64,000 nucleotides of DNA from Mytilus trossulus (taxonomy: Eukaryota; Mollusca; Bivalvia; Mytilida; Mytilidae), in NCBI RefSeq assembly GCF_036588685.1, contig NC_086376.1, positions 29,177,930 through 29,241,929 on the forward strand, given 5' to 3'. The position numbers and the translations under genes were made by a program. Positions 20,101 to 32,100 of the stretch are shown in pieces (the stretch's first letter is position 1; every line of letters begins with the position of its first letter). The notes under the pieces are model-generated. The model saw nothing but the letters and a program-made list of their open reading frames with translations, was not told where the DNA came from and searched no databases.

Positions 20101-23100
20101 GATGAGTGACTTCCAAGATCTCGGTGCTTCTGTTGCATTATTGTTTCCCAAGATGAGTGACTTGCAAGATATCGATGATTTTGTTTTGGGGGAGGGGGCA
20201 TTAGTGTTTCTAAAGATGAGTGGCTGTAGAAATCTAGTGCAGTGAATTATTGTTTCCCCAAGATGTGTGCCTTTTATTGCTGATAGATTTTGAAAAAGCC
20301 TTTGATTCCATTTCATGGGAATTTCTTTTAAATGTATTGAAATTTTTTAATTTTGGCGATTCTATTATAAATTGGGTGAAAGTGCTCTATCAAAACATTA
20401 ATTCAGCAGTCATTCAGGGAGGGAATCTTTCAGACTTTTTCACTGTTGAACGGGGTTGTAGGCAAGGTGATCCATTATCGCCTTATCTTTTCATTCTTTG
20501 TGCTGAAATTTTAGCGTTAAAAATAAGAGATAACAAAAATATAAATGGAATCAAAGTTCTTGATGTTGAACACAAACTCTCGCAGTTTGCTGACGATACA
20601 TCACTACTTTTAGATGGTAGTAAAGAATCTTTAAATGAGGCATTATTGGAACTAGATTGGTTTGCTAAAATTTCTGGTTTGAATATAAATTTTTCCAAAA
20701 CTCATGTCATTTGGATTGGAAGTAAAAAGTACAGCACAGAGACACTTTGTACAAATCAAAATCTTACTTGGGGAAGCACATCCTTTAAATTATTGGGTGT
20801 TAATTTTGATGTTGATTTAGAAAAACTAGTTAAAATCAATTATGATGAAAATATTGTAAAAATAAAAAGACTAGTCAAACAATGGTCTAGACGTAACATT
20901 ACTGTTATTGGTCGAATTACTGTTGTAAAGACACTTATGTTGCCAATTTTAAATCATTTAATATTGTCACTACCTAATCCAAGTGAAGATATTATTAAAC
21001 AGATAAATGAACTGATGTACAAGTTTATTTGGAACTCACCAGTTCATAGAGTGAAAAAAGATGTAATACAAAAAGATTATTGTGATGGAGGCTTAAAAAT
21101 GATTAATTTACATGCTTTTATAAATGCTTTGAAATGTACTTGGATTAGAAGAATTTGTAGAAATGATTGTAAATGGCGAAATATATTTTTGTCATATGTT
21201 GATAAAGATAGATTATTTAGTTGTGGTAATAGCTATGTAAAGCAACTACAGCAAAGTATTAAGAATAAATTTTGGAAAGATGTACTGGGTGCTTGGCAAA
21301 TGGTAATTGAAAAAGAAATGAATTTGCACGACTGGGAATATTTTCTTTCCAGTCCAATTTGGATGAATAACCTATTCCAAATTGATAACAAACCAGTTTT
21401 TTTCAAAGACTGGCATAGTAAGGGTATTTTATATGTAAATGATATTGTGGGGGAGAATGGTACCTTTCTAAATTTTTATCAATTTCAGGAGTGTTTTCAG
21501 ATGGATATAGACATCATGAAATATAATAGCATAATTTCTATGCTAACTAAGACTTCCAAAAAAATTAAAAGGGGAGATTATAAATTAGTATCTCCTTTCA
21601 TACCATCAGTTATAAAGACCATTCTCAAAAGCAAAAAGGGATCAAAAGATATGTATTTGGTGCTAAACAAAAACAACACTGTTCCTACAGGAGTAAAAAG
21701 ATGGGAAGCAATTTTAGTTTTAGAAAATCAAAACTGGAAAAAGATTTTTCAACTACCATTTGCTATTACAAAAAATACTAAGCTACAATGGCTTCAGTAT
21801 AGAATTAATCATAAAATTCTGGCAACAAATACGTTTTTAAACAAAATTGGGATTGTGCAAAACCCATATTGTACTTTTTGTAAGACTGAACTAGAATCAA
21901 TTGAACATATACTGTGGGATTGTTATTATGTACAACAATTTATTGAGCAAACTGAAATGTGGTTTCTCCATAACGGTATTAGTATACCATTTACACAAGA
22001 TATTTTTTTGTTTGGAAATTTATCACGAATGTACAAAGGTGACCCTCAAAACAATATTTTTCTCTGGATTAAACAATATATATATAATACACGATATTTT
22101 AAAGGAGAATTAAGTTTAACAGCATTGATTGAAAAAATAAAGCATCATTATATTTTGGAGAAGAAGATATCAGTTAAAAATAAATGTTTTGAAAAGTTTA
22201 ATCAAGCTTGGTGCATTTACCAAGAGGCTTTACAGGATAATTTGGTGGATTAGCAATTATGAAAAAATTAGCAGACATCAAAATGATTTTCGTTTTTTTT
22301 TATATTGGTTTTTGGTTTTTTGTTTTTTGTTGCTTTTGTTTTTTTTCTTTTTCTTTAATCATCTTTTAATTCTTTTATTTATTAATTCTCTATATTTTTT
22401 TTGTATGTCCTTTTTAATAAGATACAATTATAAAATCCAAACAAAATGTTATTTTCAAGTTCTATACATTTTCTAATAGGTTGTATTATATTACATTTAT
22501 ATATATGAACTTATTGTTTGATAACTGTACTGTTGTATATTATATATGTTGGATAAAAAAAATAAAAATAAAAAAAAAAAAGATGTGTGACTGTAAATAT
22601 CCCGATGCTCGCGGTACATTAATTATTATTTCTCTAGTTCAGTGAATAACTGTCAAGATCTCGGGGATATTTCAAGATAATTTCAATAAAAGTACTTCTT
22701 ATTTTCGATCACTGATCTGTATTTGCAATGTATGATCCCTGCTTTTTTTTTTAAACAAATAGAAAGAATATTTTAGATATATATACCTAGAACAATTTCT
22801 AAGGCTTTGAATTCAATGGTTTAACACTTTGCCTCTAAACTGTTTGGTTTTCACATATTAAATTAGAGTGGGGTGCTCATTTTCGCCACATCTTTCCATG
22901 TTTTCTACAGTTTATGTTCAGGTCTAAATGTTTTTGAAGTATACTGATATTTCTATATGAAGATAACTTCAAATGCGAAATATTCTTAAGCTTGAAAACA
23001 GCTTTGTTTGAACAAAATCATCTGAAAAGTTAGATTAAAGGGTGTTTGAAATTGCCGGATGTTTTGTCAATGGGGGACACATATTCGCCGTTTTTACACA

Positions 23101-26100
23101 TCTATTTAAAACCAAATGACCGCAGCTTTTAACAATTTTTATCAAATCAATTGCATAATAGATGAATAGCAGACATTTCAAAGGTGTAAAGAATTCAAAA
23201 TTAGGGCATTCAGTCAAATATTTACTTAGAAATACTTCTTTGAAATCGTGTTTTTTATTCAGGAAATTGTCTGTTTTTCGGTCATTTTCTGTAGGAGCCG
23301 CAATTTTATCTCAGTTTAAAAAATTATTATATTTGTTATAAAAATATAATTCACAGGTACATTTCTTCCATTTCAGTCATCCTTTGAAGTTTTTACACCT
23401 CAAAATCCTAAAATGGCGAAATTGTGTCCCCGGCGAAAATGAGCACCCCACTCTACATATTTTTTTTATTTTAGAAACGGAACATGACGACAGCTTACCT
23501 GAAGTATCTACCGGACAGATAAGGAGAATTAGTCAGAAGGAAAAAGCTGCGAAATCAACCGATGGAGCAAACGAAATCAATAGAAATGGAGCAGAAAGTT
23601 GACATTAATTTTTTAAAAAATACCACAATAAAATATGTAGATTCATTCAATTATTTATTGTTTTGTTTTGAAACACAATTTCAAGTGATCAAATATCATA
23701 GTTCTCCTTTTTAGATACTAGCTCATTGATATTTGTTTGGTTCTCCTACTGGAAAAAATCGTATACATGTATTTCCACATCAGACTCGGCACATCTAGTC
23801 AAAAGAAGATGTTTTCAAGATGTTGAAGCACTTATTCAGGACGTTACCTTTATTTGTTGTTTCATTACTTAAAGTTGTCAAATTTATGAACTCAGTTTAC
23901 TAAGGATTTACTTTCGTCTTCAATCAGCTCTAAAGATATCTACAGATATTTTGAGAGGTTTAATGTTGGTTGTTATAAAGTTTATTAGACGTTGTACATA
24001 CATCTGAGGATATTTGAAGAGGGTTAATGTTGGTTGTTATGACGTTGTTTAGACGTTGTAAAGGCATTAGGGGATGTTTAAAGAGGTTTAATGTGGTTGT
24101 TAGGACGTTGATGAGACGTTGTACAGACATCTGAGGATATTCAACAAGGTTTAATGTGGTTGTTATGACGTTGATCATCTTTATTTAAGTTCATCCTGTT
24201 AGTTGGTCGGATGTTGTACCAACGTTGTACAGACATTGAACGGACGTATGTTTTTGACGTTGGATAGACGTCAAGTTTCGACGTCTAAAAAATTTCATAT
24301 ACAACCAAAATCTAACGAAGTCGCGACGTTAGGGTCTGACGTCAAATTTCTGCTGGGCTGTATCTAACAGGTCAGGAATAATCACCAATTGGTGGATTAT
24401 ACCTCAATTGGTGTATAATCCACCAATTGACATATATGGGTATAGACCAATTGACGTATAACGCATTTTTTTTGTAATAAAATGATAGTGTGAGAAAGGA
24501 GCATCATTTTGCAACTTGCAACCTATTTTATGACCCTTTTTGAGTCCTCTGAAAGTTTCAGTTTTGTCAAAGCCTGCTGCATCTCTTGAGAATATGTATG
24601 CATGTGTACAATTCTTTTGTTGAAACATTTGTACTATTGACCATGATTGACTTTTGATAATGAAAGTCAAGTATTAACAAAAAGCTCCATTCACCTGTGG
24701 AGTTGTACTCATGATCACATGACTTCAGACAGTTATTGATGTCCATTGGCAGGTGATTGCAGGTAAATTTGCCAATTAAGAATTGACAAGATAACAAGAG
24801 AATAAACTGCAAATACAATTATTGATTAAATGCAATATATTATGTCACTATTATTACTAGCTGCGGTATCGTAGCTCTTTAGGTCCTTTTGTTATTTTTA
24901 ACTATTTGCAGACCATAAGTTTGATTTAAACATAAAGTACTGTCCAATGGCAAGTATTTTCAATTGCACAGTATTGGGCAATAGCAAGTAATATTTAATT
25001 GCACAATATTGTGCAAAAGCAAGAAATTTACAATTGGAGTTATCTTTCTTTGTCCAGAATAGTAGTTGAATCAACTTAAATCATTGTTTTATACAATATA
25101 CAATGTATATTCACTTTTACTACCAACTGATAAATTAAAACAATCTACCATTCAGTGATAACAAGCACTTTTTTTACATTTTGATATTTTATGATGTATT
25201 TAAATGAGTAGTTATTATTGGTGAAATTTGAATTCAGATCAGTTTTGGAATAAGGGAAAGGGGGATGTGAAAAAAAATTGGGGGGGGGGGGGGGGGGGTC
25301 AATTTTCCTCATTTCAGATTACATAAATAAAGAGAAAATTTCTTCAAACATTTTTTTGAGAGGATTAATATTCATTGGCATAGTTAATTGCTCAAAGACT
25401 AAACAAAAATTTAAGTTCATTAGACCACATTCATTCTGTGTCAAAAACCTATGCTGTGTCAACTATTTAATCACAATCCAAATAAAGAGCTGAATCCAGC
25501 CTGAATGTTGTGTCCATACTTGCCCCAACCATTCAGGGTTCAACCTCTGCGGTCGTATAAAGCTGCGCCCTGCGGAGCATCTGGTTAATTTGTTGCATAT
25601 TTGCAATGAGGATAACAATAAATTCAAAAGAATACCCTCAGCAGATGGCATATTTATCTGCGTCAGAGTAATCTCGGACTAGATTTAGGGATTATCAAAT
25701 ATTTTTTTTAGGGGAGTAAATCCATCTTAAAATAAAGGAAAATCTACTTGCCTCTTTATCAAAAGGATTTATACCTGCTGCATTCCAACCATTATTTAAA
25801 AGGAGTTTTATCTTGCTGTATTATGACCTTCTGACTCGACTAATTGAAAGAAATTATATCTTGCTACACCTGAACTATTGACATCATTCAACAATCACTT
25901 TTCTTTGGTGGAGTCAGACATTTTTCATGTGATGTTTAAATTTATCGAAACCACTGTGATGTCCTGTAATGGTGTATGTCCATCCTGTCAAATAACAAAT
26001 TATATATATACATCATGTCGATGTAACGGGTTATAAGTTCTAAGATATTTTGGACAACTGAAGTTAATATACAATCATAATTTTTTCATAGAAGACCAAT

Positions 26101-29100
26101 ACTTTTTAGATAGAACATACTGCGCAGTATACTCTGATTCAGATAGGAAACTATTTACCCTTTGCAGACTATGTTTTTAGGTTGTTTCTTTTAAATTTAT
26201 GTTTTTATGAGATTCAGTATAAATTCATTATCTATTTTAGGAAAGCCACCAGATAATTCTGTTTTACTGACAGATATGAAATTGAAACCTAACACAAAAT
26301 TAATGATGATGGGGACAAGAGAAGAGGAACTTGTAAGTAACAGACACTTTACAAAACAGAGGCTTCAATCATCCTGATCAGATTCCTACCACTGCCATAT
26401 ATTTGAGATAAAAAATTTCAGTCATGTCTGACCATCAAATGTTAGGTGACCATACATTGTTAGCCTGCTGACTTGTAAAATGTCATCAGACCAACAAAAA
26501 GTATCACTTTATTCCCAGTTAGTAAATTAAATAATAAAAGAGAAGGTGATTTGAATAGAAGCTGTCTGTAGTGTGAGTATTGACCTGCTCACATTTGAAT
26601 GACTTTAAAGAGACACAATTTACACATAAATATCTGGTGCTTATATCAAGGAGACAGCAACAAAAAACATTAATGACCAGAAAAGACATCTGGGGGAAAT
26701 GTAGAATAATAGCAGAGTTATATCTTTGGCTTACAGCAACCATTAAATATCTTACATCAACATCATATTCTCTAAATTACAATAATACTTTTTTTTAAAA
26801 GGTTTACTTTACATATGAATGAGAAAGAATCATGGGTAATTATCAATGAGACAGGTAAAATATGAACAACAATTTTGTTTATTACAGGATAAAGTGAAAG
26901 AACCTCCCCCAGACCTACCAGAAGTTATAAATGATTTTGATATAGAAGAAGATGAAATCGCTATAGAAAACAGGTTTGTTTCAGTTTCATCTATAACAAT
27001 TTTTGGATGCTGATGGTTTTAAAACAAATACAACATTTCAAAGACTGGGCCACATATAAGAAGATGACATGCATGTCTTTACATTGGAAGTTTTAAGTGT
27101 CAATTCTGTTATAGATTTCACTTTGTTAATTTAAATCATCTATTTATTATAGCAATGATGTTTCTTTTTTTCTAGAGAAGAATATTTAGCAAAGATTGAA
27201 AGAAGAGTTAAAGATTATAAAATTGAAATTATGAATGAACCAAGACCAGGGAAAAAGCTCTTAGTTTTAGACATAGATTACACATTATTTGGTAAATATG
27301 CAGTATTAGTATTGTTCTGTTTGAAAGTTAGGTGTTCCATCTTCGCTAGCAAAGGATTACAATCCACTCCCATTCTCTTCACCATTGGTGGATTGAGATA
27401 AAATTTCGGAGACACAAGGTAAGGATTTTTACTGGTTGCAGTCGAAACTGGCTGCACCCAATCAAAAAGCGCCTATAACATGATCATGTGTTAATGTAGA
27501 AAGTGTTTGTAAACAATTGCCACATGTTTATTGTGCAAAAAGTCTTTACATTCTATAAACATACGACTATATTTAGTGACAACTTGAATGTTTTTAATCA
27601 ATTATTAGTTATAGTAGAAGTTCCTGCGTATGTTTCATGCACAAATGCATGAATGTTGACGTATATTTTCGTTTCCAGCTTTATCAAGTGTTTAAAATCT
27701 AGACGCTACCGTGTTTTTCCTCCAAATTGAAGAGTTCAAGTACTACCATTGGTCAAGAACAATGTATTCGGAATGGGCCCGACTTTAATCTTCTGATAGA
27801 TGGCGCAACATTGTTTTCACAAATGTTTGCTTAATCTGCCAAGGGTGAAGAGATCCGGAGTGGATCATAACCCTTGGCTAGCGAAGAGATAGGTAGTGGA
27901 TCGTAACCCTTGGCTAGCGAAGAGAACTAAAGTGGATCGTATCCCTTGGCTAGCGAAGATCTGGGTGTTCATGAAAGTTCAATAATTTAGTAATAATAGT
28001 AAACATCTGATGTGCAGATATATCTGACTCACAAATTCTGAAGTTTTATGATTTAAAAATATTCACTTTTGGCTAAATTTTAATTGCTTTTGCTTCTAAT
28101 GATATAAGCCAAGTTTTGTCAAAAGGAAATATACCTTACAAATGCATCAAAACCCGCAAAGCTGTAAATATTATATTTTGGACGCTGTCAAAATGATTGA
28201 AAAGAACAGCAGAGAGAAAAAAGGGTCTATTTTATCGAAATTTATATATAATTAATCTAAGCTCAATTTTCGAGGTGATATTAATTAGTCAACAGTTTCT
28301 TGATTCTTCTAGATCTCTATACAATGCAAGATTTTAAATAACTGGGATACCAATATTATATTACACTTATATTATATTAGCAACCTAGCCATTAAAAATT
28401 TTAAATTGTTAATGGATTTATATTTATCAGTCTTAGTAACATTTGGGCGTTTTGATGTGTCTTACAGTTTTAGTTCCATCTTGATTATTGGTTCCATCTT
28501 GATAATAAATTGTTTTTTTACTTGAAATAGAACATCCTTATATTTTTAGATCACAGATCTGTAGCAGAACAATTTAATGAGTTGATCAGACCATTTTTAC
28601 ATGAGTTTTTACAGTCTGCTTATGAGCATTATGATATTGTTATATGGTGTAAGTTTGTAAAATTAAGAAGTGCTAAATCACACCCATGACGGGACTGAAC
28701 TAAAGTGGGGCGTAGAATAAAATATTTCGCCGAGCGAAAAAAATTTTGGACCTTATTTTGGCATAAAAACATAAAATAATAGAGAATTGCACTAATGTAA
28801 CAGTTCTTGACTTGGAGCATGTATATTTTATAGTTAAAAAAAGAGGGACGAAAGACACCAAAGGGACAGTCAAACTCGTAAATCTAAAACAAACTGACAA
28901 CGCCATGGCTAAAAATGAAAAAGACAAACAGAAAAACAATAGTACACATGACACAACATAGAAAACTAAAGAATAAACAACACGAACCCCACCAAAAACT
29001 AGGGGTGATCTCAGGTGCTCCGGAAGGGTAAGCAGATCCTGCTCCACATGCGGCACCTGTTGTGTTGCTTATGTGATTACAAATCCGGTAAATAGTCTAA

Positions 29101-32100
29101 TTCGGTAGGTCAAATTCATGAAAGGGAAGGGGATTGTAGTTACGACGTAAGGAACATATCCGATATCATTTGTGAAACGGTTATTCCATAACGGTCAACC
29201 AACTCGTGATGGCGTCCGTAAAATTTACGAAGGGATGATTTCAACTTCACCATTTGGAACTCTTGGTTTAATAGCTTCCTTGTGAGCAGTAACCCTCTAT
29301 CAAGAAAATCATGATAGGAAATGCAAGCACGGGAATATCGTATCAATTGGGAGATATATACCCCGTATGCAGGTGTTGCTGGAATAAAGTGTAAGGGTGT
29401 GACATTTTTTATGCCGAGTTCTATCCATTAATTGTCTATGGTATATATAAATGATTGGATGGATCTTAACAGCAGTAGACCAATAACGAGAAATTCCAAA
29501 CTCAAGGATATAAGGAGTTACTTAACATTTCAATTTCTAGGCCAGAATTTTATGAACGAGAGGCGTGATTACGGTTGAGGGTCCATGGGGAAACTCAGAA
29601 GCTCCTGAATTTGAACAATTTAGCATCAAATTATGAAGTAATCCCTCTATTTTTGATTAAGTTCGGGTTTCGTTGAACGACACACATGCATGATATAAGA
29701 CAAATAAACACTGAAGAATAAAGTCCTTTCGTTCTGAGTATTGCTTTAATGTGGAAATATACATATTTCTAGTATACATGTACCTTGACGCAAAACCTAA
29801 AATGAACTCAGAAAAATACTGACGGACTCTCATTTTCAATTACTAGAGTGGATTCATTAGAACCATTTTACGTGGATTTCTCATGGCGTAATCGTCAATA
29901 ATTTTATCAAAATCAAGTTTAATGTCTCTGTGAGCATATAAAAGAAGCAGAGCATTTAGGCGATCCTCCTTCATGGTGCTTCTCAAATCATTCTTGATCA
30001 ACTTAAGGGATGAGTTAGCTCTTTCGGTGGAGCTTGACGTGACGCTCGTCAAAGCAAGTAAGAAGAAAACTTTCATGATGTTTGGAAATAAAGTCGAGCA
30101 TGCCCTTACATCAGTTAAGGTTGATGTTATTGACTCTGGTTTGTCCGGTTGATTTTCCCAAAACGACTTCCAGAGTCTCATCTCTTGCCTGAATGTTTCA
30201 GGCGAAGGCATATCAGTATTGTAATAATCATAAACATCCTTCTCCATCTCTTCGGAGATAAGGTGAACTCGGAAAGGCAAAATTGATTGTCCGTTTAAAG
30301 TATTCTTTATCTGATGAAGCGGTAACATTGTTACGATGTGTCTGTCTAGCACAACGACGGGGCATTTTTAATTAATGAATATGATAAATTGCCATTATTC
30401 AATACAATACTAGCAGATTATAACGATAGTTTTTTTTGTTTGTTTTTTTTAAAGGGGGGGCGTACGCCCATTACGCCCTTACCTGGACCCGCCCCTGACT
30501 GAACACTACTTCTAGATATACTTTTATACCCCACCTATGGGCATTATGTTTTCTGTCTGTTTGTTGATCAGTCTGTCCTGCTTCTGATTAAACTTTTTAA
30601 TCATGAAGTCCAATCAATTTAGAACTTAGTTTTTACACATGTTCCCATATGATATGATCTTTCTAATTTTAAAGCCAAATTTTAGAGTTTTGACCCTAAT
30701 TTCATGGTCCACTGAACATAGACATTGATAGTGCTAGTGGGTCACGCATGTAATATGAACACATTTTTGTTGGTCAATTATTAAGTTTAGTAGAAGCAAT
30801 CCCTGTATTATACCAATGTTCATAAAAGACATTTTGTGGTGCGTCTGACAGAGGTAGTTCTTACAGATTTAGTAACGGGTAACAATTACTATTGGTATCA
30901 ACATTGTTTTCGTTTTCGACTGGAACTTGTTTATAATTGGTAATATTTATTAATTAAATGTGGGAAAAAAAGTTATGATGCACATTTCCACATTATAATA
31001 TCTTTCATGTGTATTTCAGCTGCAACATCCATGAAATGGATTGAAGTGAAAATGAAAGAGCTAGGTTGTACTACTAATCCTAATTATAAACTATGTTTTA
31101 TGTTAGACTCATCAGCAATGATAAGTGTACACACACCAAAATATGGAGTTATAGAGGTGAGTATTTTACAATTACAGCTAAATGCCTTGAATGTGTAGGT
31201 AAAACAATATCTCTAGCTAGGTTGCTTGTTAGCTGAATGAATTCATTATGAGGTTTATTATACTACCATCCTTTTAGAGAAGTCTAGACCTAAAGACAAA
31301 TAGATTGATGTCTATACTCTTAAAGGAGGGTAGTTGTATTCTGAAGTTTATAATAGTAGAAAAACAAAGAATATATGGGTATCCATCCATGACACAAAAC
31401 TAGTACATGCACAGTAAAAAATATTTGTTCCCATTCTGAACTTTGAATGATTTAACTTTCTTGTTAATACCATGCTATGCCTCTTGAAGTAGGTGTTTAT
31501 GTGTATTTATCTCAAAAGAAGTCAGAGGTGCCTCCTGTAACATGAACTTATGGTTTCTCTTGTAGCTCAGGTGAAACAAAATGTCTGTGGAATGAAAAGT
31601 TAGAAAGGTGCCTCTTGTGACCCGAGTAAGGAGTAAAGGAATGCCTCTTGCAAGGAGAGGTTTCCCTTTTGACATGAGTTAGGGTGCCTCTTGTAGCAGG
31701 AGTAGATGGATTCCTCTCCGAAGGAGAGGTGTCCCTTTTGACATGAGTTAGGATGCCTCATGTAGTAGAAGATAAGGGATGCCTCTTGCAAGTAGAGGTG
31801 TTCCTTTTGACATGAGTTAGGGTTGCTTCTTGTAGCAGGAATAAAAGTATGTCTCTTGCAAGGAAAAGTGATGTCCCTTTTGACATGAGTTAGGGATGCT
31901 TCTTTTGACAGTTGCAGGAGTTCCTCTTGTGTTTATTCAATTGTCCTCTGATCAACAGGATGTTTTAACAGTGAAATAGAATTCAATTTGTTTTTAGGGT
32001 TCAGAATAAAGGGAAGATAACTGATTGATCACTGCTTTTTGTCAGATATTCAGACACATAGCCTAGACGTCTATAACTATATTTATGCAATGAAAGTTTT

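Larger units (their letters stand above)
17884..24357. mobile_element. Large TIR-bounded element in UBLCP1 intron 1
   Basis: The left end starts CCCAGCAGGCACCCGATG and the right end finishes AATTTCTGCTGGG, the inverse of the first eight bases. About 200 bp inside each end are crowded with ACGTC/AACGTC/ACGTT motifs (17905-18090 and 23975-24345), partly as a 64-bp tandem repeat on the right. This resembles the subterminal repeats of a DNA transposon. The 6.5 kb between holds a candidate three-exon ORF, a satellite, a LINE and a MITE. No target-site duplication is clear, and the superfamily is not assigned. Confidence 0.5.
28693..30504 (-). mobile_element. hAT transposon relic with 8-bp TSD
   Basis: The direct repeat GACTGAAC at 28693-28700 and 30497-30504 flanks a 1796-bp unit; 8-bp duplications are diagnostic of hAT elements. 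On the minus strand the element begins (C)AGGGGCGGGTCCAGG, typical of this superfamily; the other end is TAAAGTGGGGCG. It encodes a decayed transposase C-terminus and carries a nested dispersed repeat. Located in UBLCP1 intron 5, opposite to the host gene. Confidence 0.8.

Noticed and set aside
20250..20269. ATG at 20250 as the start of the LINE protein
   Set aside because: It lies in the satellite and target duplication outside the element; the frame is open there by chance.
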